From Albula goreensis (taxonomy: Eukaryota; Chordata; Actinopteri; Albuliformes; Albulidae), in contig CM040741.1 in assembly GCA_022829145.1 (NCBI GenBank), positions 62,061,047-62,125,046 of the forward strand: 64,000 nt of DNA, read 5' to 3'. The notes beneath the pieces are model-generated. The model saw only the letters and a program-made list of their open reading frames with translations, searched no databases and was not told where the DNA came from. Shown piece after piece: positions 1 through 13,180 of this stretch (position 1 is the first letter of the stretch; every line of letters starts with the position of its first letter). Position numbers and translations under genes: made by a program.

Positions 1-421
1 GCATGCCTAGAATCGCTCAGCAAACGATTAGAGAACAGTCTCTCCGCCGTGGAGCCACAGAAACAGACATGTGATCACTGCCGCTAAGGAGGGCAAATTA
101 TAAGGCTCTCGGTAAATCTGACTATCAGGATCATTACATGGTAGATTACTGGATGTCTGAGAAAGTAAGGCCCTCTGTGAGGCCGGTCCGATGGTCCCTC
201 AACAAGCCCGGACAGGAGAATCCCAGGGACTAATTACCACTCTGTTTACAATACAAGGCACGAATGGCAGGCAGTGCTGTCACACCATCTCTTGGACTCA
301 GATTGTTTGTGGGGCAAGGGAGGGCTGATGCTCCAGAATACAGAAAGGCAAGCAATGGGGTGTTTCTTTTCCACAGTCTTCCCAATCCCAGGAAAATAAA
401 CAAGATCAGGTCAATTTTCAA

Positions 422-439
422 TTTTTTTTTTTTTTTTTT
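422..439. repeat. Poly-T run (18 bases)
   Basis: Homopolymer with no adjacent recognisable retroposon body. Confidence 0.9.
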
Positions 440-1973
440 GTTCATTCACTTTCTGCAAACAACAGCTGTAGCGGCCGTAAGAGTGAGGCACAGTGTGGCA
501 CAGCAGATGTCTTTTCAAGTTCAGCTTGAATAGACGATCCGTTTAACCCGTCATTAAAACATGAGCCCCACCATGTGCTCGTGTTTGTATTTCAGTATCT
601 CTCTGGACGACTTGCAAATTTATGGGCTCTGACAGTTGCATCCCTTAGCTTTCTGAATAGAAAATGCTGCAACACTGTTTGCTGATGGCCTATCACGATT
701 CCACATGTAGAATCTGGGAGGACAAAATGGAGCTACATCTGCTCACTAGAGCAGATTCATTTTGTGGCTCAACCATCTGGACACCAATAGTTAGGCCTGT
801 CTGTACAAGCCCTTTTATATGAATAAAAATTCCTACATATTGATTAAAACCATCCGGTTGCAAATGCAAATGTTGTTGTACCTTACTGTTGTGTATATGG
901 ATTGCCTCAAAAATGTACATAAAAAAGTAAATTCAGGACTATAGGCAACCTGAGCCCTGGCAGCTTAGAAGAGACTAATCAATCACTGCACATTGTGTCA
1001 GACTGGTTTATCATCAGTGAACTCCCACTTCCTTGCAAAAAGTGTCTTGCACAAACAGGAAGAAAATCTGCTGACTTCAGGCAAAGATTACAACAGGAAA
1101 GATGGCACTTGCCTTTTTAAACGGTGTCTATCAATTGCACAAAATATTGTTTTCAGTCTCACTTTCAGACTCACGCGCTCATTCAAAACACAATTAAAAG
1201 AAATAAATAAACACCAACCTACTTTATGCAAATCATTTATTGCTGTTTTGAATAATTTATTCCCAATGGTGTTATCTTTCCTTGTTTGTTATTGCTATTT
1301 TGTGTCCCCCTTTTTGGACCTAGCAGTTGTTGTTGTTGGACATAGTGTTGCCATAGAAAAGCTGAGACCTTGACATGTTTACCTGCAAAGAGGAAGCGCA
1401 TGGAAAAATAGATCCACCTCGTCACCTGGGAGGGAAAGCGCTGAGAGCGCTTAACGGTGATCAGGTGTTTGGAGTGTTAGACGGGGGTATATTACGGAAA
1501 GCTCTAATCCACCGAGATAAGGGCATTGACCTGCGGGACTTCCCTGGCGAAGGATTAGGGACACGCACTGTACTGCAGATGCTGTAGCAGTACTCCCATC
1601 TGTGTGTCAGGTCAGGATGTACCTTCTCCTGGCTCCCTTTGTCTAAACTACAGTACCTATTTCTGTTCACTCGTAGCTGCAGTACATCCCTACACATCTT
1701 TGCAAACCTGCTGAGCTATTCTGAGGGGATTCAAATTCCATCTGCATAGCATGCTTCCAAAAAAAGACCTACCCTTTCTCCCTATGACTTTCCCTCAGCC
1801 ACACCTGCATATCCCTGCACACTTCCTGTACCTTTCTGGGCTATATTATGACATGTTTCTGTCCCTATTTTGCTCTGTCTCTCTTTTTTTGTCTGTCCCA
1901 CAATCTATTTTCCCCTCTGGCTGTGTCATTGCTGGATTCATGGTATCCATATTACTTCAAGGTATTGTTCGTT

Positions 1974-1981
1974 TGACGTCA
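1974..1981. promoter_or_regulatory. Palindromic CRE-type site
   Basis: Perfect TGACGTCA, 48 bases before the exon-like segment at 2029. A CREB/ATF site by motif only. Confidence 0.25.
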
Positions 1982-2028
1982 TATGGGAAAACTTAATATG
2001 CTTTAATTTCCCTTCTCTCACCCCCCAG

Positions 2029-2123
2029 GTAGATGACACACCACCTTATGGCGTAAATGGTTGCTATGGTGATCTGACTAATTCTGCAGGTGCCCTCTAC
2101 TTCTCGCCCACAGCCTCTCTCCG
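2029..2123 (+). CDS. Exon-like segment of an unrecognised gene (31 codons plus 2 bases)
   Basis: A long pyrimidine tract ending in accccccag precedes it, and a good donor (ccg followed by gtatgt) ends it. The open frame reads VDDTPPYGVNGCYGDLTNSA and then GALYFSPTASLR, which has protein-like composition unlike the surrounding noise. It ends in phase 2, and the next exon-like segment at 2697 continues in frame (SLR then RSTLSAVR). I do not recognise the family. It could be a gene entering from the left edge, a lone conserved exon or chance. Confidence 0.35.
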
Positions 2124-2245
2124 GTATGTAAAAAAAGGGTGAAGTGGGCTTTGTTGTTCACAGGAAGTGGATTTTCTGACCCCATGCCCCCACACAAAAA
2201 AGGAAAATAATCTGTTTCTTCTCCAGTTCCTATTTATGCATTATA

Positions 2246-2327
2246 TACAGTACCAGTCAAAAGTTTGGACTCACTTTTCCATTTACTTGAATGAGAAAGT
2301 GTGCCCATGCTATTGACTGGTACTGTA
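2246..2327. mobile_element. Very short Tc1/mariner-type MITE (82 bp)
   Basis: The left end TACAGTACCAGTCAAAAG and the right end CTATTGACTGGTACTGTA are inverted repeats, and the internal parts (actcacttttc, gagaaagtgtg) also pair imperfectly, so the whole element can fold into one hairpin. The ends resemble the cagt-ccagtcaaaagtttggac termini of fish Tc1-like elements. It sits in a TA-rich context as expected for TA target duplication. It has no coding capacity. Confidence 0.75.
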
Positions 2328-2379
2328 CATATGCTGTGCTCATCTTCCAACACTTGCCTCCTGGTCCCTCCATGTTCTC

Positions 2380-2412
2380 ATGCACACACACATACTCACA
2401 CACACATACACA
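2380..2412. repeat. Imperfect (CA)n microsatellite
   Basis: Runs of cacaca interrupted by tactca and taca. Confidence 0.8.
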
Positions 2413-2696
2413 CCAATGTTTTTCTTTAGAGAATATTCTCAAATGCTCCCAACACATACAGTTGTCCTGTTATCCTGTTGAACATTTTTCTATAACAGAA
2501 GATGGGGGACAGAAATGGAAATCTCACCAAAATCTTCTCTGATATTCTTGGAACATTTAGTATCAGCTGGTCACATATGGTGCATACACACACAAACACA
2601 CAGGTATGTATACAGGCACAGGTACTTTCAAGTTGTCATTCCCCCACGTAGTCGTCCCTGTGGACTGCACTGTCTCCGACGTTTCTTCCCACGCAG

Positions 2697-2886
2697 CAGG
2701 TCCACGCTGTCTGCCGTCCGCACGGCCAGCCTGCTCATGTCACGCCCCATAGCCCCCCTGCCTTCCCTTTCCACACCACGATCAGATACCGCACAGCTTT
2801 CAGCAGCGGGGAGGTGGACGAGAGCCAGTCCCCTCTGTGCCTGTCTCTATCGCACACAACAATTTCACTGCCCTCAGGGCAAATGA
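2697..2886 (+). CDS. Exon-like segment following 2029-2123, possible terminal exon
   Basis: Acceptor sequence gtttcttcccacgcagcag offers two tandem AG sites (exon from 2697 or 2700) that differ by one codon. Joined to the upstream segment in phase it reads RSTLSAVRTASLLMSRPIAP and continues to a TGA at 2884-2886. A second frame is also open through the same bases (IRYRTAFSSGEVDESQSP), so the true frame and 3' border are uncertain. The segment is clearly more GC-rich than its flanks. Family not recognised. Confidence 0.3.
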
Positions 2887-5574
2887 GCCATACCAACACA
2901 GGATATCTTACTTTCTGGGAAAAAAAAATGCACTAATCACTCTTTCTGCTTAAGAGCTGGAACCACTCAGTATAAGCAATATAAGCAGCAGTTCCATGTA
3001 AATCAAAAGGGCATATAGTGGCAGCCCATGCATTTTTTTTTTTGGGCACAGATGGTCTTTTTTCTACTGAACTTCTAAAAGGGTTTAAATAGGCCTATAG
3101 CCTATACCATGGTCATTAGCTGATAGTTATTATGATAAACACATACATCACACAGCTTAAGTTAGGCCTTGTCGTTTGCCACGACAATTACAACGATGTG
3201 AATCCCTCTGGCGGCTATCCTTCCTTTGAACTGCAAATGTTAATCCAGCGCAATATGCGTCTGATTACGAACAGCTAACCGCCAAAATTTTGCCCCACTT
3301 TTTTCTGGCTCTCTCCTCTGTTCTTGGATGTGTCCACAGAATTATGATCACATTTGACCATTATTACAGATAGCCTGGATCATGGGGGAACCTCAAAATG
3401 TTAATTAAAGGGGATGACACCATTAAAGGGCTTTATGCCCCGCACTGGATAGTGCTGGGGGGCTGTTCCCCCACCCCAAAATTACAACCAGGCCTACTTT
3501 TATCTGTAGGCACTCGTTTGACTGAGAGTGATTTCTCATGGCCTTGAAAGGTATGGTTGGTAGTTGATCTTTCTCCAAAGTGTGTCCTGGTATGATTTAT
3601 TTCCTAGCTACTTCTCAGATTTCCACACAAAGCACTGGAAGAAAAACCACAGGTAAAGTGTTTCTGATCTGATCTGAGTGACCCAGACACTCATAAATAC
3701 CCCTAATGTAACCTTCCTCCAATGTTCCAACAGTTAGTTGTAAGGATCCTACCTTGTCCTATCATACCCATGAATTGGGATATATGGACCTGAGACAAGC
3801 AAATAGTGTAAGGGCAACAGCTGGTCCCACTGAACATTTCAAAAGCAGGTTTCCTGAAAATGACAGGGAAATTCATTTGTTCTGTGAAAGTGCTATGAGC
3901 AGGCTGGGTATCGGAGCATCTATTGAAATATTGAAGACACCGTCACTTCTCCTCAGCGATTCTACTGTCAAGTTGTCCTTCTTGCAACATGGGGTTGAGT
4001 TGACGCACGTGAGCTTGTCACGCTTGTGCTACCGCGAGCGCTGTCCTTAATAATCGTTTGCCTGTTCACCGGGCCTTCGAGTTGTGCAGAGCACCTATTT
4101 CTGCACTCTGCAGATACAGCAATTAGACCTACTGGCTCACAGGTGATGTAGCTAGCTGGCATGTGAAGCATCCAAGCAGAGGAGCTGTCAGCAATCAGCA
4201 ACCTATAAGTACTGTAATAACTGAGACTATTTATATGTGTGTATGAGTCAGAAATTGTTGCATGCAGAACTACCCCTATGCCGGGTACTCCCCTCTTCCC
4301 CCCAAAAAACCCTAAATCACCCAATTAAACGAGCTTTAAGGGCATGTGTAATTCAATCAAAATGTTGAGTTTTGCTTAAGGCATATGCTGCACTGTTTTA
4401 GTATAAAATATTCCAAAGGACATGTTATCTGTTTTTGCTAATAAACTATGAGCTCCTCAAAGAAATGTATGCTTTAATGTGAAGTCTGTTTTCATTGGAT
4501 TGCTTAAGCTTTTAATGAGACTAAGTGCATTCTGTTTGGGTGCCAGCCACTGTGCTGGTGAAGACCCTCTCCGTTCCAATGCCAGCCTACCAGTCATGTG
4601 CACAACTTGCTCACCTACAACATGTTTCCTTTGAATTTCCGTTAGTAACCCTGAGACTTGGATCCCTTCCAGCAGTGTCAGAGGATAGCCACTCCCCACT
4701 CCAAACCCTACATGCCAGCTGTTAAAACGGCCAACAGAGGAGAGATTGTACATTTTCCAGACTTTCAGCCTCCTCTTTCACCAATAATTTATCATAATAA
4801 TGGTCTCTCTTCGTATTAACTCAAATGTGTGTTGTGTATTTCAATTAAGACTCCCTTTATCCGTTCTGATCCCCAATGATACCCCTACGTTCTTGGCAGT
4901 TAATTTTAGTTTTAGCTGAGACTTGTACAGTATTCCTCCTCTCTGTCTAATAAATCTTATGAATAGTTATTTCAACATTTGGATTTCTCTTGCCAGTGTC
5001 GGCTTTTGGTGCCAAAAAAGTGCCTGTTCTGTCCAACCAACTGAAATCCGTAGGCAACATTTGCATAATGATTTATGGTTATAATGGTTATATAAACGGC
5101 TGGCCCCTTTGTGAGATGTGTTATGCCCTGACCTTCATTTGCTATGATATGGAGATTGATTAAGGGGGAAAGAGCGAGCCAAGGGGGTCTTTTCGGGTCA
5201 GCACGATGTGGCAGACTTGAACGAGGCCCAAAATGTCGCCTTAAATCAGAGCTTGCTATCACCGCATACTATACTGCCCTCCTCCAAAAGGCGAAAAAGT
5301 AATGAAGGGGGCGGGGCGGGAGTACATGAGGACAGCTTATCGATATGGTCATCGACTTGCGCCCATTCCCAATTATGGCTAAGTGCCTCACACAAATCAT
5401 CGCTGACCTTCTTCTTGAAGAGCTGAACTTCTCTCAGGCTGTAGCCACTGTTTTCTTGTAACCTCGCTGAAGGCTGCACGCTTTGTCTTCTGGGAAATCA
5501 GAACCATTGAGCATGTCGAAGAGGGGGGACCACTGATTTTACGCCATTTTTATTTCTGACACATGGGGCAGTGT

Positions 5575-5625
5575 GCACACACGCATGTGTGTGCATGTGA
5601 TGTGCATGTGTGTGTGTGTGAGTGG
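5575..5625. repeat. Imperfect TG/CATG repeat
   Basis: Mixed tgtg, catgtg and cacacg units ending in a pure tg run. Typical degenerate dinucleotide repeat. Confidence 0.7.
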
Positions 5626-8117
5626 GTATGTGGTTATTCCCCCTTGAGGGTATGTAGCGGACTCCACCAGTAAACATAGCGTTAGCGCAGCGGAGGAGTG
5701 CACGCACACGCACTGTTGTGGTTCACACAAGGACGAGAATCCCAAGCTCCCAGTTTTAGCGTGCCATGTCATTTTTTATGGTTGGAAACTTTTAGCAGCG
5801 TCGCCCAGTTGGCACGCCATTCCCTGTGAATTATGCTTGTATGCCTTGAGTGTCAGATATGCACATATAAGTGGGCCGGCGACCTCGCATTGGCCGACAA
5901 GATGGCTCTTTGGGTGCCAGATGAGTCCCTGTGATGAATCAATTGCTAATCTGGGCTCTGGCAAGACGCGATAACAGCATATATGTTTGGACTACTGAGC
6001 CAGAGACTGGCTGAGCTGTCACGGAAAGCGGCCTCCTTCTCTGTCACCCGAGTTGAACCCACTTAAATGACAGGACATTAACCTTACTTCTGTATTCATG
6101 CAAAGTGCTTACCTGATAGAACCCATTCTCTGTACATGTTTAATGCTGTCCTCTTCCAAACGGGCGCACACTACTCCGAAAACGGATTTTGTGCATAAAT
6201 TATGTATTCGCGTACGCTTGCAGACTCCTGAAGTTCTCAGGCCGTCCCTCGTTTGGCACACACTGTACTTCATACCTGGTGAATTGAGAGAGTGGACATA
6301 ATTCTCTCAGAAAATATATATAAATATTCCTTCTGCCTGCCCGACTCGCCAAGATCCCCGCCAGTCTGGGCCACATTTATTGCAGAAAGTCACGCAACAA
6401 TGGACCCTGGCCAGCACAAAATAAACAGAACTTGAAACCTCTTAAATCAGGGGACTGTTGTTTATAAATGATTGCCTCTGTCTAAAACGGAGATGGAGCC
6501 AACTGTGACCAGCAGCTGTGCTGTGGGGGACACATATGAGACGTACCACGTCTCACTGGGAGGGAGAGTTTCAGTCAGCGAGGTGTGCTTGTGTATGTGC
6601 TTGTGTGTCCCTTCCCAATGGTATGCTTGTATAAATGCTAGCAAATCACTGGGCTATTTAGGTGCAAGTCTGCAGTCTGCATCTACCAGCTGTGCAAGAA
6701 ATGCTGGCTCAGCTGCACGAGTCAGCAGGAGGTGCTGCAGAGCAGAGATGGGAGAGAGGAAAGGAATAAAAACCAATTAATGACAGTTTTATCTATATCC
6801 ACATTTTTGGAAGTATTGTTTAATTCCTGATTCGTTCTGAATAGCACAGTCTGGAATGCAAAATTGCAATGGCAAAGCCTGCCACACTGTAATAACATCT
6901 TCTGTCAGTGTGGGAGACTGCTCCTACCATGCACTGGCAGCAAGAAATCACTCTCATTTTCGCTCTGCAGCAGAGGTGGAAAACCCCAGCCTCACAGAGT
7001 AACAGCTCTGCTGTGCATGTGTTCCACCCATGCGCTAAACCAGCTGACTCTAATTTGCACAACTCTTCTCACTCAGGTAGGGAAGCTAATTAGTAAAATC
7101 AGCTGGTTTGGTTAATGGGCAGAACAATTACAGGATAGTACTTCTACTGTTTGAAGACAAGGTTTTCAAATTCTTTGTCTACTAAAGAGGACAAGTAAGA
7201 GTGATTTCTTGAGAGAAGACGTTTCAAACCATTGGTTTTCAGAAAAAATTGGGAAAAAATCAGAAAAAGCTGTCATGAATGGGTTTTTATTTCTTTTCTC
7301 AGATCTACGGTATGGTTCATGGTATGTGAAATCGAGGGATACAAATCTTCTGTAACAATCTAACAATAGTTATAGAGGGTGCTGGGTAATACTCCAGCAG
7401 ACCTTAAGACCGTAAGTACATAAAGTCCAAGGCCTGTATGTGAATGGACCCATAAACATACAATATCACGGAGAGGGCTTATAATTTCAGACATGCTTTT
7501 ATTTGTGAATAAATCGAATGCTCCCTCATTCTCCTTTACTGTTTCTTTCTCTCAAAGTTCAGAGTATTATGCTTATATTCAAGAGCTTTTTCCTTCAAAT
7601 TTATATTCAGGTATTGTGTCAGGGAGACTTACAGAGAATATGAATTACCAAGTGTAGCTATAGCAACATACAGTGTGCTCATTCAACAGAAGTGACTCAT
7701 AGCAAATGAAATATGTAGTACACACGATTCTAATAAATAGGTTTTTGAAAATAAGACACAATTCCTGGATATTGTCAGCTTATTTTATATGTTCAAAGTA
7801 TGAGCACATCTGAATCCTCCCGATGAAATCACTGAATTTACTGCATAAGCCATTATAATACACTACACAGAAATGTAATCTTCTAAAAATCCTACCCACA
7901 TCCACGTATAATCTAGTGCTGTTCTGAAATCGCCATGAGCCGAATGAGAAAATGGCTCTGTAAAGTGATATTAGGCGCTGGAATTTTTTTCCCAATTGCG
8001 GCAGGTATGTTTCTGACAGAGGTCTATTTTAAATGGAGATGACTTTCTTTGCTGCTTGTGTGAGCTTGCGCATGCGGTCAGGGGTGTAAATCAAAAATAC
8101 GAAACCTCCCCTGCTTA

Positions 8118-8252
8118 CTTGGACTGGGTTGGTTTGGAGAGGTGGGGGGTGGTTGTGGTGGTGGGAAGGGGGGCATTGGGAGGTTGTTGGGGCAGGGGCT
8201 GAGGGAAAGGAAGGAGGAGGGAGAGAGGGAGGGAGGCAGGGAGGGAGGGGGG
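8118..8252 (+). repeat. G-rich tract with G-quadruplex potential
   Basis: About 135 bases, very poor in C and dominated by G. The right part (8227-8252) has five G runs of at least three separated by 1-5 bases, an excellent intramolecular quadruplex pattern. Confidence 0.85.
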
Positions 8253-8733
8253 AATTTAATCTACCGGATTCACAGAACCGATGGCAGCGGCGGGGGAGGA
8301 TAATAAATATTCTCTTGAAGGAAGAACTCTAAATAACCCCTCGAAGTTCCCCCATGCGTTCACCCGCTGAATTAACAGAGCGCCGCACGACCCATACAGA
8401 AGGTCGACGATTGCGAGACCTGACTGCAATCCCCCACCCCACCCCCTCAATCTCCCAGATTGCCATGTATGGAAAAAAAGGCCCCCACGTCCCTTCACAT
8501 TGTTGGGCCATGTGAGCAGAGCCAAATATTTATCAATTTGAAAGGGGTTACTAAAACATGCATATGTGCTGCTGTGAGACTCAGCGCTCTCTCACCCTGT
8601 TACATGTGGTGGCCTATTTCTTTCTGGCAATGAGCGGATTGTCAGTTGGCTTTGGAGGAGCAAACATGTCGAAAACACCCCGTCAGCTGTCAATGTTTAA
8701 TTCTGTCAAAGGGAAACCTGTTCAATCACACAC

Positions 8734-8751
8734 TTTTTTTTTTTTTTTTTT
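8734..8751. repeat. Poly-T run (18 bases)
   Basis: Homopolymer followed by an A-rich stretch (attaaaaaaataaataaat). No SINE body was recognised beside it. Confidence 0.85.
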
Positions 8752-11700
8752 ATTAAAAAAATAAATAAATCACATGCAGATTATGCAATTTTTCTACTGA
8801 GTGGGACATGTCAGGGCCACAGTAGAGCAAAACCCTCCAGGAGCATGTGAGACTGTCTGGGAATTCGTGTAAAGTGGAGACAACACACTGATGCCAGCAT
8901 CTGGGTAACGCACACAGCGTAGGTTTAACAGTAGCAGGTAGTGGTAAGGTGACAAAAGAATCCTCATTCGGGTAAGTTAAAAAAAAGACTAGCCCCATTA
9001 ATGGCAAGCACTATAAGGAGAGTAACTGGAACTATGAACATTAAACTAAGTCATTAAATGTTTAATTTCAATTATTCATTGTACCAGTCTTTGTTGTGTA
9101 GCAACCCAAGTGAGGATCCTTTTGTACTACTGTCCTGGGAACTGATAAAGTGACCCTCTGCCACTGTTTTTTTGTCCAACTGTCACTACCCACAGCCATC
9201 AAAGAACTGCTATTTATATTCATTTGGAGTTAAGTCATAAATCCCCATTTTTATACACACTACCACTGCCTCACATCATTCTACTGATTCAACAGCAGTT
9301 TAAAATAAGTCGCTGAATAATTTCAAGTCCCGAGGATATTGTGTCACAACATCAAGAGGGCCAGCAATAACCTGCCTGCCACACCCAGGGTTAACGGGTA
9401 AGTGCCTTAGTCAAAGCAATCCCCCGCACGCAGAAGTGCCCGCTGTTGGGCTGCCATGCTCATCTGCCAATGAAACAAGAGCACAGCGGCATATAATGTG
9501 AGAATTCCAGACCTAGCTATGTTTTGTATGGAGATTTGAGGTCACGCAGGAGAACACAAGCAAGATTTTGTTTCTGTTCAGACAGCAAGTCCATTTTTTG
9601 TGCCCCCACCCCCTCAAACCTCTTTTCCAAGGATAATTGCCGCGCTCTTAGTTTTGCAGTAACTATTTTCCGCGGGACACTGGAGGCATGTCTGCACTTT
9701 TTCACAAGCTGTTCTCCCCCATTCATGTCGAGAGCGCCTTTGTGCCAGTCTCTGCTTTCATCCCAACAGCGGGTTCCGTTTTAGCGATTCTCCATCATCT
9801 ATTAATGAAAGCCCAAGCCGTGTCTCGTTCCACGACACTGAGCACAGAGCGGCGGTTACACTCTCAGAGCCTCTGCTGCTGCCCGTCTCTGGCAGGCCTC
9901 TCTTCTTAGCCATGTCACGCTTTAAAGGGACGCAGAACTGCCAAGTTGGTGGAAAAAAGCTTTCAGGAGGTCAAAAGTTAGTGTATCTTGTTATAGTTGT
10001 CATGTCTGCAGAGGGCCTTGCAGTTTTCTTGTTTCTTCTAAACACAAACCCAAAAAAAGTGAGTGTTTGAAGACTGAAATGAAGCCGGAGAATACAATTC
10101 ACTTTTGTTTGTGCATTTTTAATAGGGCTCCATCAGCTTGCAGAAGGCAGATGGCCTATTTAGAGAACATGCAGTGTTTCTTTAACTATGGAGGACTAAG
10201 TTTGAGCTAACATACTGTAACTCATTTAAACTTTTTGGATGCACAATCAGACATCCTTTATGATATTCCCAAATCATGTAGATTTGCTTATTCACTACAA
10301 ATGGCAAACAGTCCTCTTGTGACTGCACCATCACTGTGTTTAACACAATGAACACTGTGCGTTCTTTTTTTCTCAGATTGAAATCTTCAATATTCTGTGA
10401 CTTTTCTGTTGCTTGGCTTTTCCTTAATGCACTTATTAAATACTCTTAGTATATATTTATGACTCTTATATAAAGGTTGATGCATTGAATTTCTGTTTGT
10501 TATTTTAACCTTAATCTTACCTCACTGATTTGAGTTTATGCAGAACTGTTTATTCATTTTATTGAACATAAAGTGCAGGACCTTGTTTTTTCTGCTATGC
10601 ACAGAATTTAAAATAATGCAGTACATGTCTTTTTATTTGCTAAATTATCTGTTGTGTAAAAGCATGTCATTCTTGCTAAATTGGGGGAATTTATTCGTTT
10701 TACTGTAATACACACTCATTAGCAATCATGGTTGTGCGTTAATTTCAAATTGACTCTCGTTCAACCCTGACGAAAAAAAATTGTCATATGCATTCCCTTC
10801 ACCACAATTAATGGATTGAAAACCAAACCTATTTTCCAAACCCTGTGTTTACGTCCAGGATTTACAATCCAGCATGAAATTGATGTTGACTTTGTTGGTC
10901 AGATCTGTCATATGACAAGGAATTCACCATGGAAACTGCCTCTGGCCAGCTGCAATCTTTGTTTGCGCAATGCGCTGTATTGTACAGTTAGGCAAAGCGC
11001 ATTATTAGGAGAGATACAGGAAACAAAATGGGGGATGTTTAAAGCATCCTCAAAGACTTCCAGGAGAGGAATTGGTCAAATGCAATGCAATGTGCTCCAA
11101 CAAAATGTCACACATGGAGCACAGGTACTGTATAAAGGAAACAAACAAAGAAATGAAACAGAAGATGGGAAATCATTTCAAAACTCTTTTTTTATATAAA
11201 AAAGAGGACTACCTGTGACCTTTACATCAACCTTTCATCAGACTGTAGGAAATAACTGTTTTCAGACGCTGTGCTGGTGTTTAATCTGAGGTTCAGACAT
11301 AGATGCAATATCACAGCCATTCCGGCTCCAGTGATGGGCCTGCCCATGTTTCTCTGAGGCCTTTTTCCCCCCACACATCAGAACCCTGACCCCAAACACA
11401 AAAAAATAAATTGACAGAACGGTGGGAGGGGGAGGCAGAATTGGAAAGAAATAAACTTCCAGAGGTAGAGGGAAAAAGAACATGCCGGAAGATAATGCTC
11501 AAGAGACTGAGAAAGGCCTGTTTTAGAGTCCTGTTAAGTTTGGGCAGGGAATCGTTTTAAAAGGGATCAAGATAAAATTAAAACAAATCCGCCCTGATGG
11601 AACTGTCAGTGGCTCTGTAAACTGCCGTATCAGCCAAAAGACGTGTATTGAGACTCTTGGTCTTCTACTGACTCTTTTATTCAATGCCTTTCTTTCTTTC

Positions 11701-11847
11701 TTTTTACTTATTTCCTGTTTTTATTTTTTACAGATTGTTTTCCTTCAGAGTATTTCTGTAATTTCAAATTTCAGTAACAAACAACTGTTTTCAATAAATA
11801 TTTCAAATTTGATTGTTTGCTAATTTACTTTGCTCCAAATCTGTTCT

Positions 11848-11929
11848 TGATGATGATGATGATGATTATTATTATTATTATTATTAATATTATTATTAGT
11901 GGTAGTAGTCGTAGTATCAGTAGTAGTAG
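11848..11929. repeat. Trinucleotide repeats (TGA)n, (TTA)n, (TAG)n
   Basis: Three successive triplet blocks: tga units, then tta units, then gta/tag units with a few substitutions. It appears to have evolved stepwise from one triplet array. Confidence 0.9.
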
Positions 11930-12994
11930 AATTTGCCTTTTGAGAATGTTTATAATTCTTGGTATTTTACTCTGCTTGTGACAATGAACTAGGGTGTTGC
12001 TTTCTCCCATTTCAATATGTCAGAGACAAATATGGAAATAAGCAGGTCGATTCTCTCTGCATGTTATGACGATGTTCTGTTTTAATGAAGTGGGGGGGAA
12101 TGGGGGTGTCTGCCATGGAATGACTCTAATGGGTCAGATTAAGCAGTGGAGCTCATCTCAGACAAATAAAAATATTTTTCATTTTTGAGGAGATGTCACA
12201 GTAACATATATGAATTGAGACATAAGTTCATAATTCCTTGGTCCCTCTATCATTAAGGATAATCATATATTTTACATATGATGAGGCGCTGCTGGTAAAG
12301 CCCATTAATACTTAATTGGGCAAGAGTTGCCACACATGATGGGTGGGACAGCTGAAGTGTAAGGTGAATGTATAAAATTAATTATAGTGCTATCATTATC
12401 ATATTCCCAATTCAGCATGTAAACCCACTATATGTATAAAGTGATGCGCACTGAAAACCTGACAGAAGTCCCACTGTCCAAGCGCTAAGCATTCTAGCTG
12501 CAACATTAAATATTAATAGCTATGCACCATCTATGTGCTAAACCAATTATTGTTGCACCTATGCTAATACTTTAGGACCATTCTCGCCATAACCTGTTGA
12601 GAGAAATGTTTGGTGGTACTTGAATCTTTTGCTCATTTTCTCCACAGTTTCAAAACTAACAATTATTTTTTCCTCACCTCTCAATAAGGGTAGTTTGTCT
12701 TTGAGTGACATGAGTCTGGGCTCAAGCCTAATTACATATACTGTTTCTCAAAACAAATCCAAACCCAGACATATGCAAGTTTTTTGGCCTCTGAAGCTCT
12801 TCTGTCTGTCAGACGAGACTGAGAGCGCAAGAGGTATGTACGCTGTTAATGTTTGATAGACACTGTCTGCACATTAGCATAAAAAAAAAGATTTGATATA
12901 ATGGCTCCAAAGAAAAACCTGAGAACAAAAGCAGCATTGGATGGTGTTTTCTTGCTCCAAGCGCTGACAGTGAGTGACTCAGAGAATAGGCCGT

Positions 12995-13180
12995 GGGGGC
13001 GGCTGGGTGGCTCAACCTGTCAAGGCACCGTTCCAGGTTACGGATGGGCCCCACAGTCTGGTAATAAATCTGGACCATGCCACTTTCACCCTGCTGGGTG
13101 GTTCAGAATTTGTATCATACAGGCTGGTAGCAATTAGATCAGCAGGGATTTCTCATTCCTATCTGGCAACCCCCAGAAAG
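12995..13180 (+). mobile_element. tRNA-derived SINE remnant
   Basis: Begins with ggctgggtggctcaacctgt, which resembles a tRNA A box. A decayed B-box-like region follows (ctggtaataaatctggacc), then a non-tRNA body containing ccatgccactttcaccctgc. The B box is mutated, so it is an old, inactive copy. The 3' boundary is approximate. Confidence 0.55.

Larger units (their letters stand above)
1..2028. other. Non-coding sequence, left edge
   Basis: No gene recognised. It holds a poly-T run (422-439), a duplicated octamer-like atgcaaat near 865, a pyrimidine-rich zone before 2028 and the CRE at 1974. Short open frames on both strands lack any protein-like pattern. Confidence 0.6.
2887..12994. other. 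Gene desert, segment 1
   Basis: No exon or RNA gene recognised. Contents: degenerate TG repeat (5575-5625), G-rich quadruplex tract (8118-8252), poly-T (8734-8751) and triplet repeats (11848-11929). The stretch 6340-6480 (contains cgcaacaatggaccctgg, a SOX-like site) is GC-balanced, with few simple runs, and could be a conserved non-coding element. That cannot be tested from one sequence. Confidence 0.6.

Noticed and set aside
8129-8332. Glycine/tryptophan-rich frame
   Set aside because: Translation of the G-rich tract. The low complexity explains the open frame.
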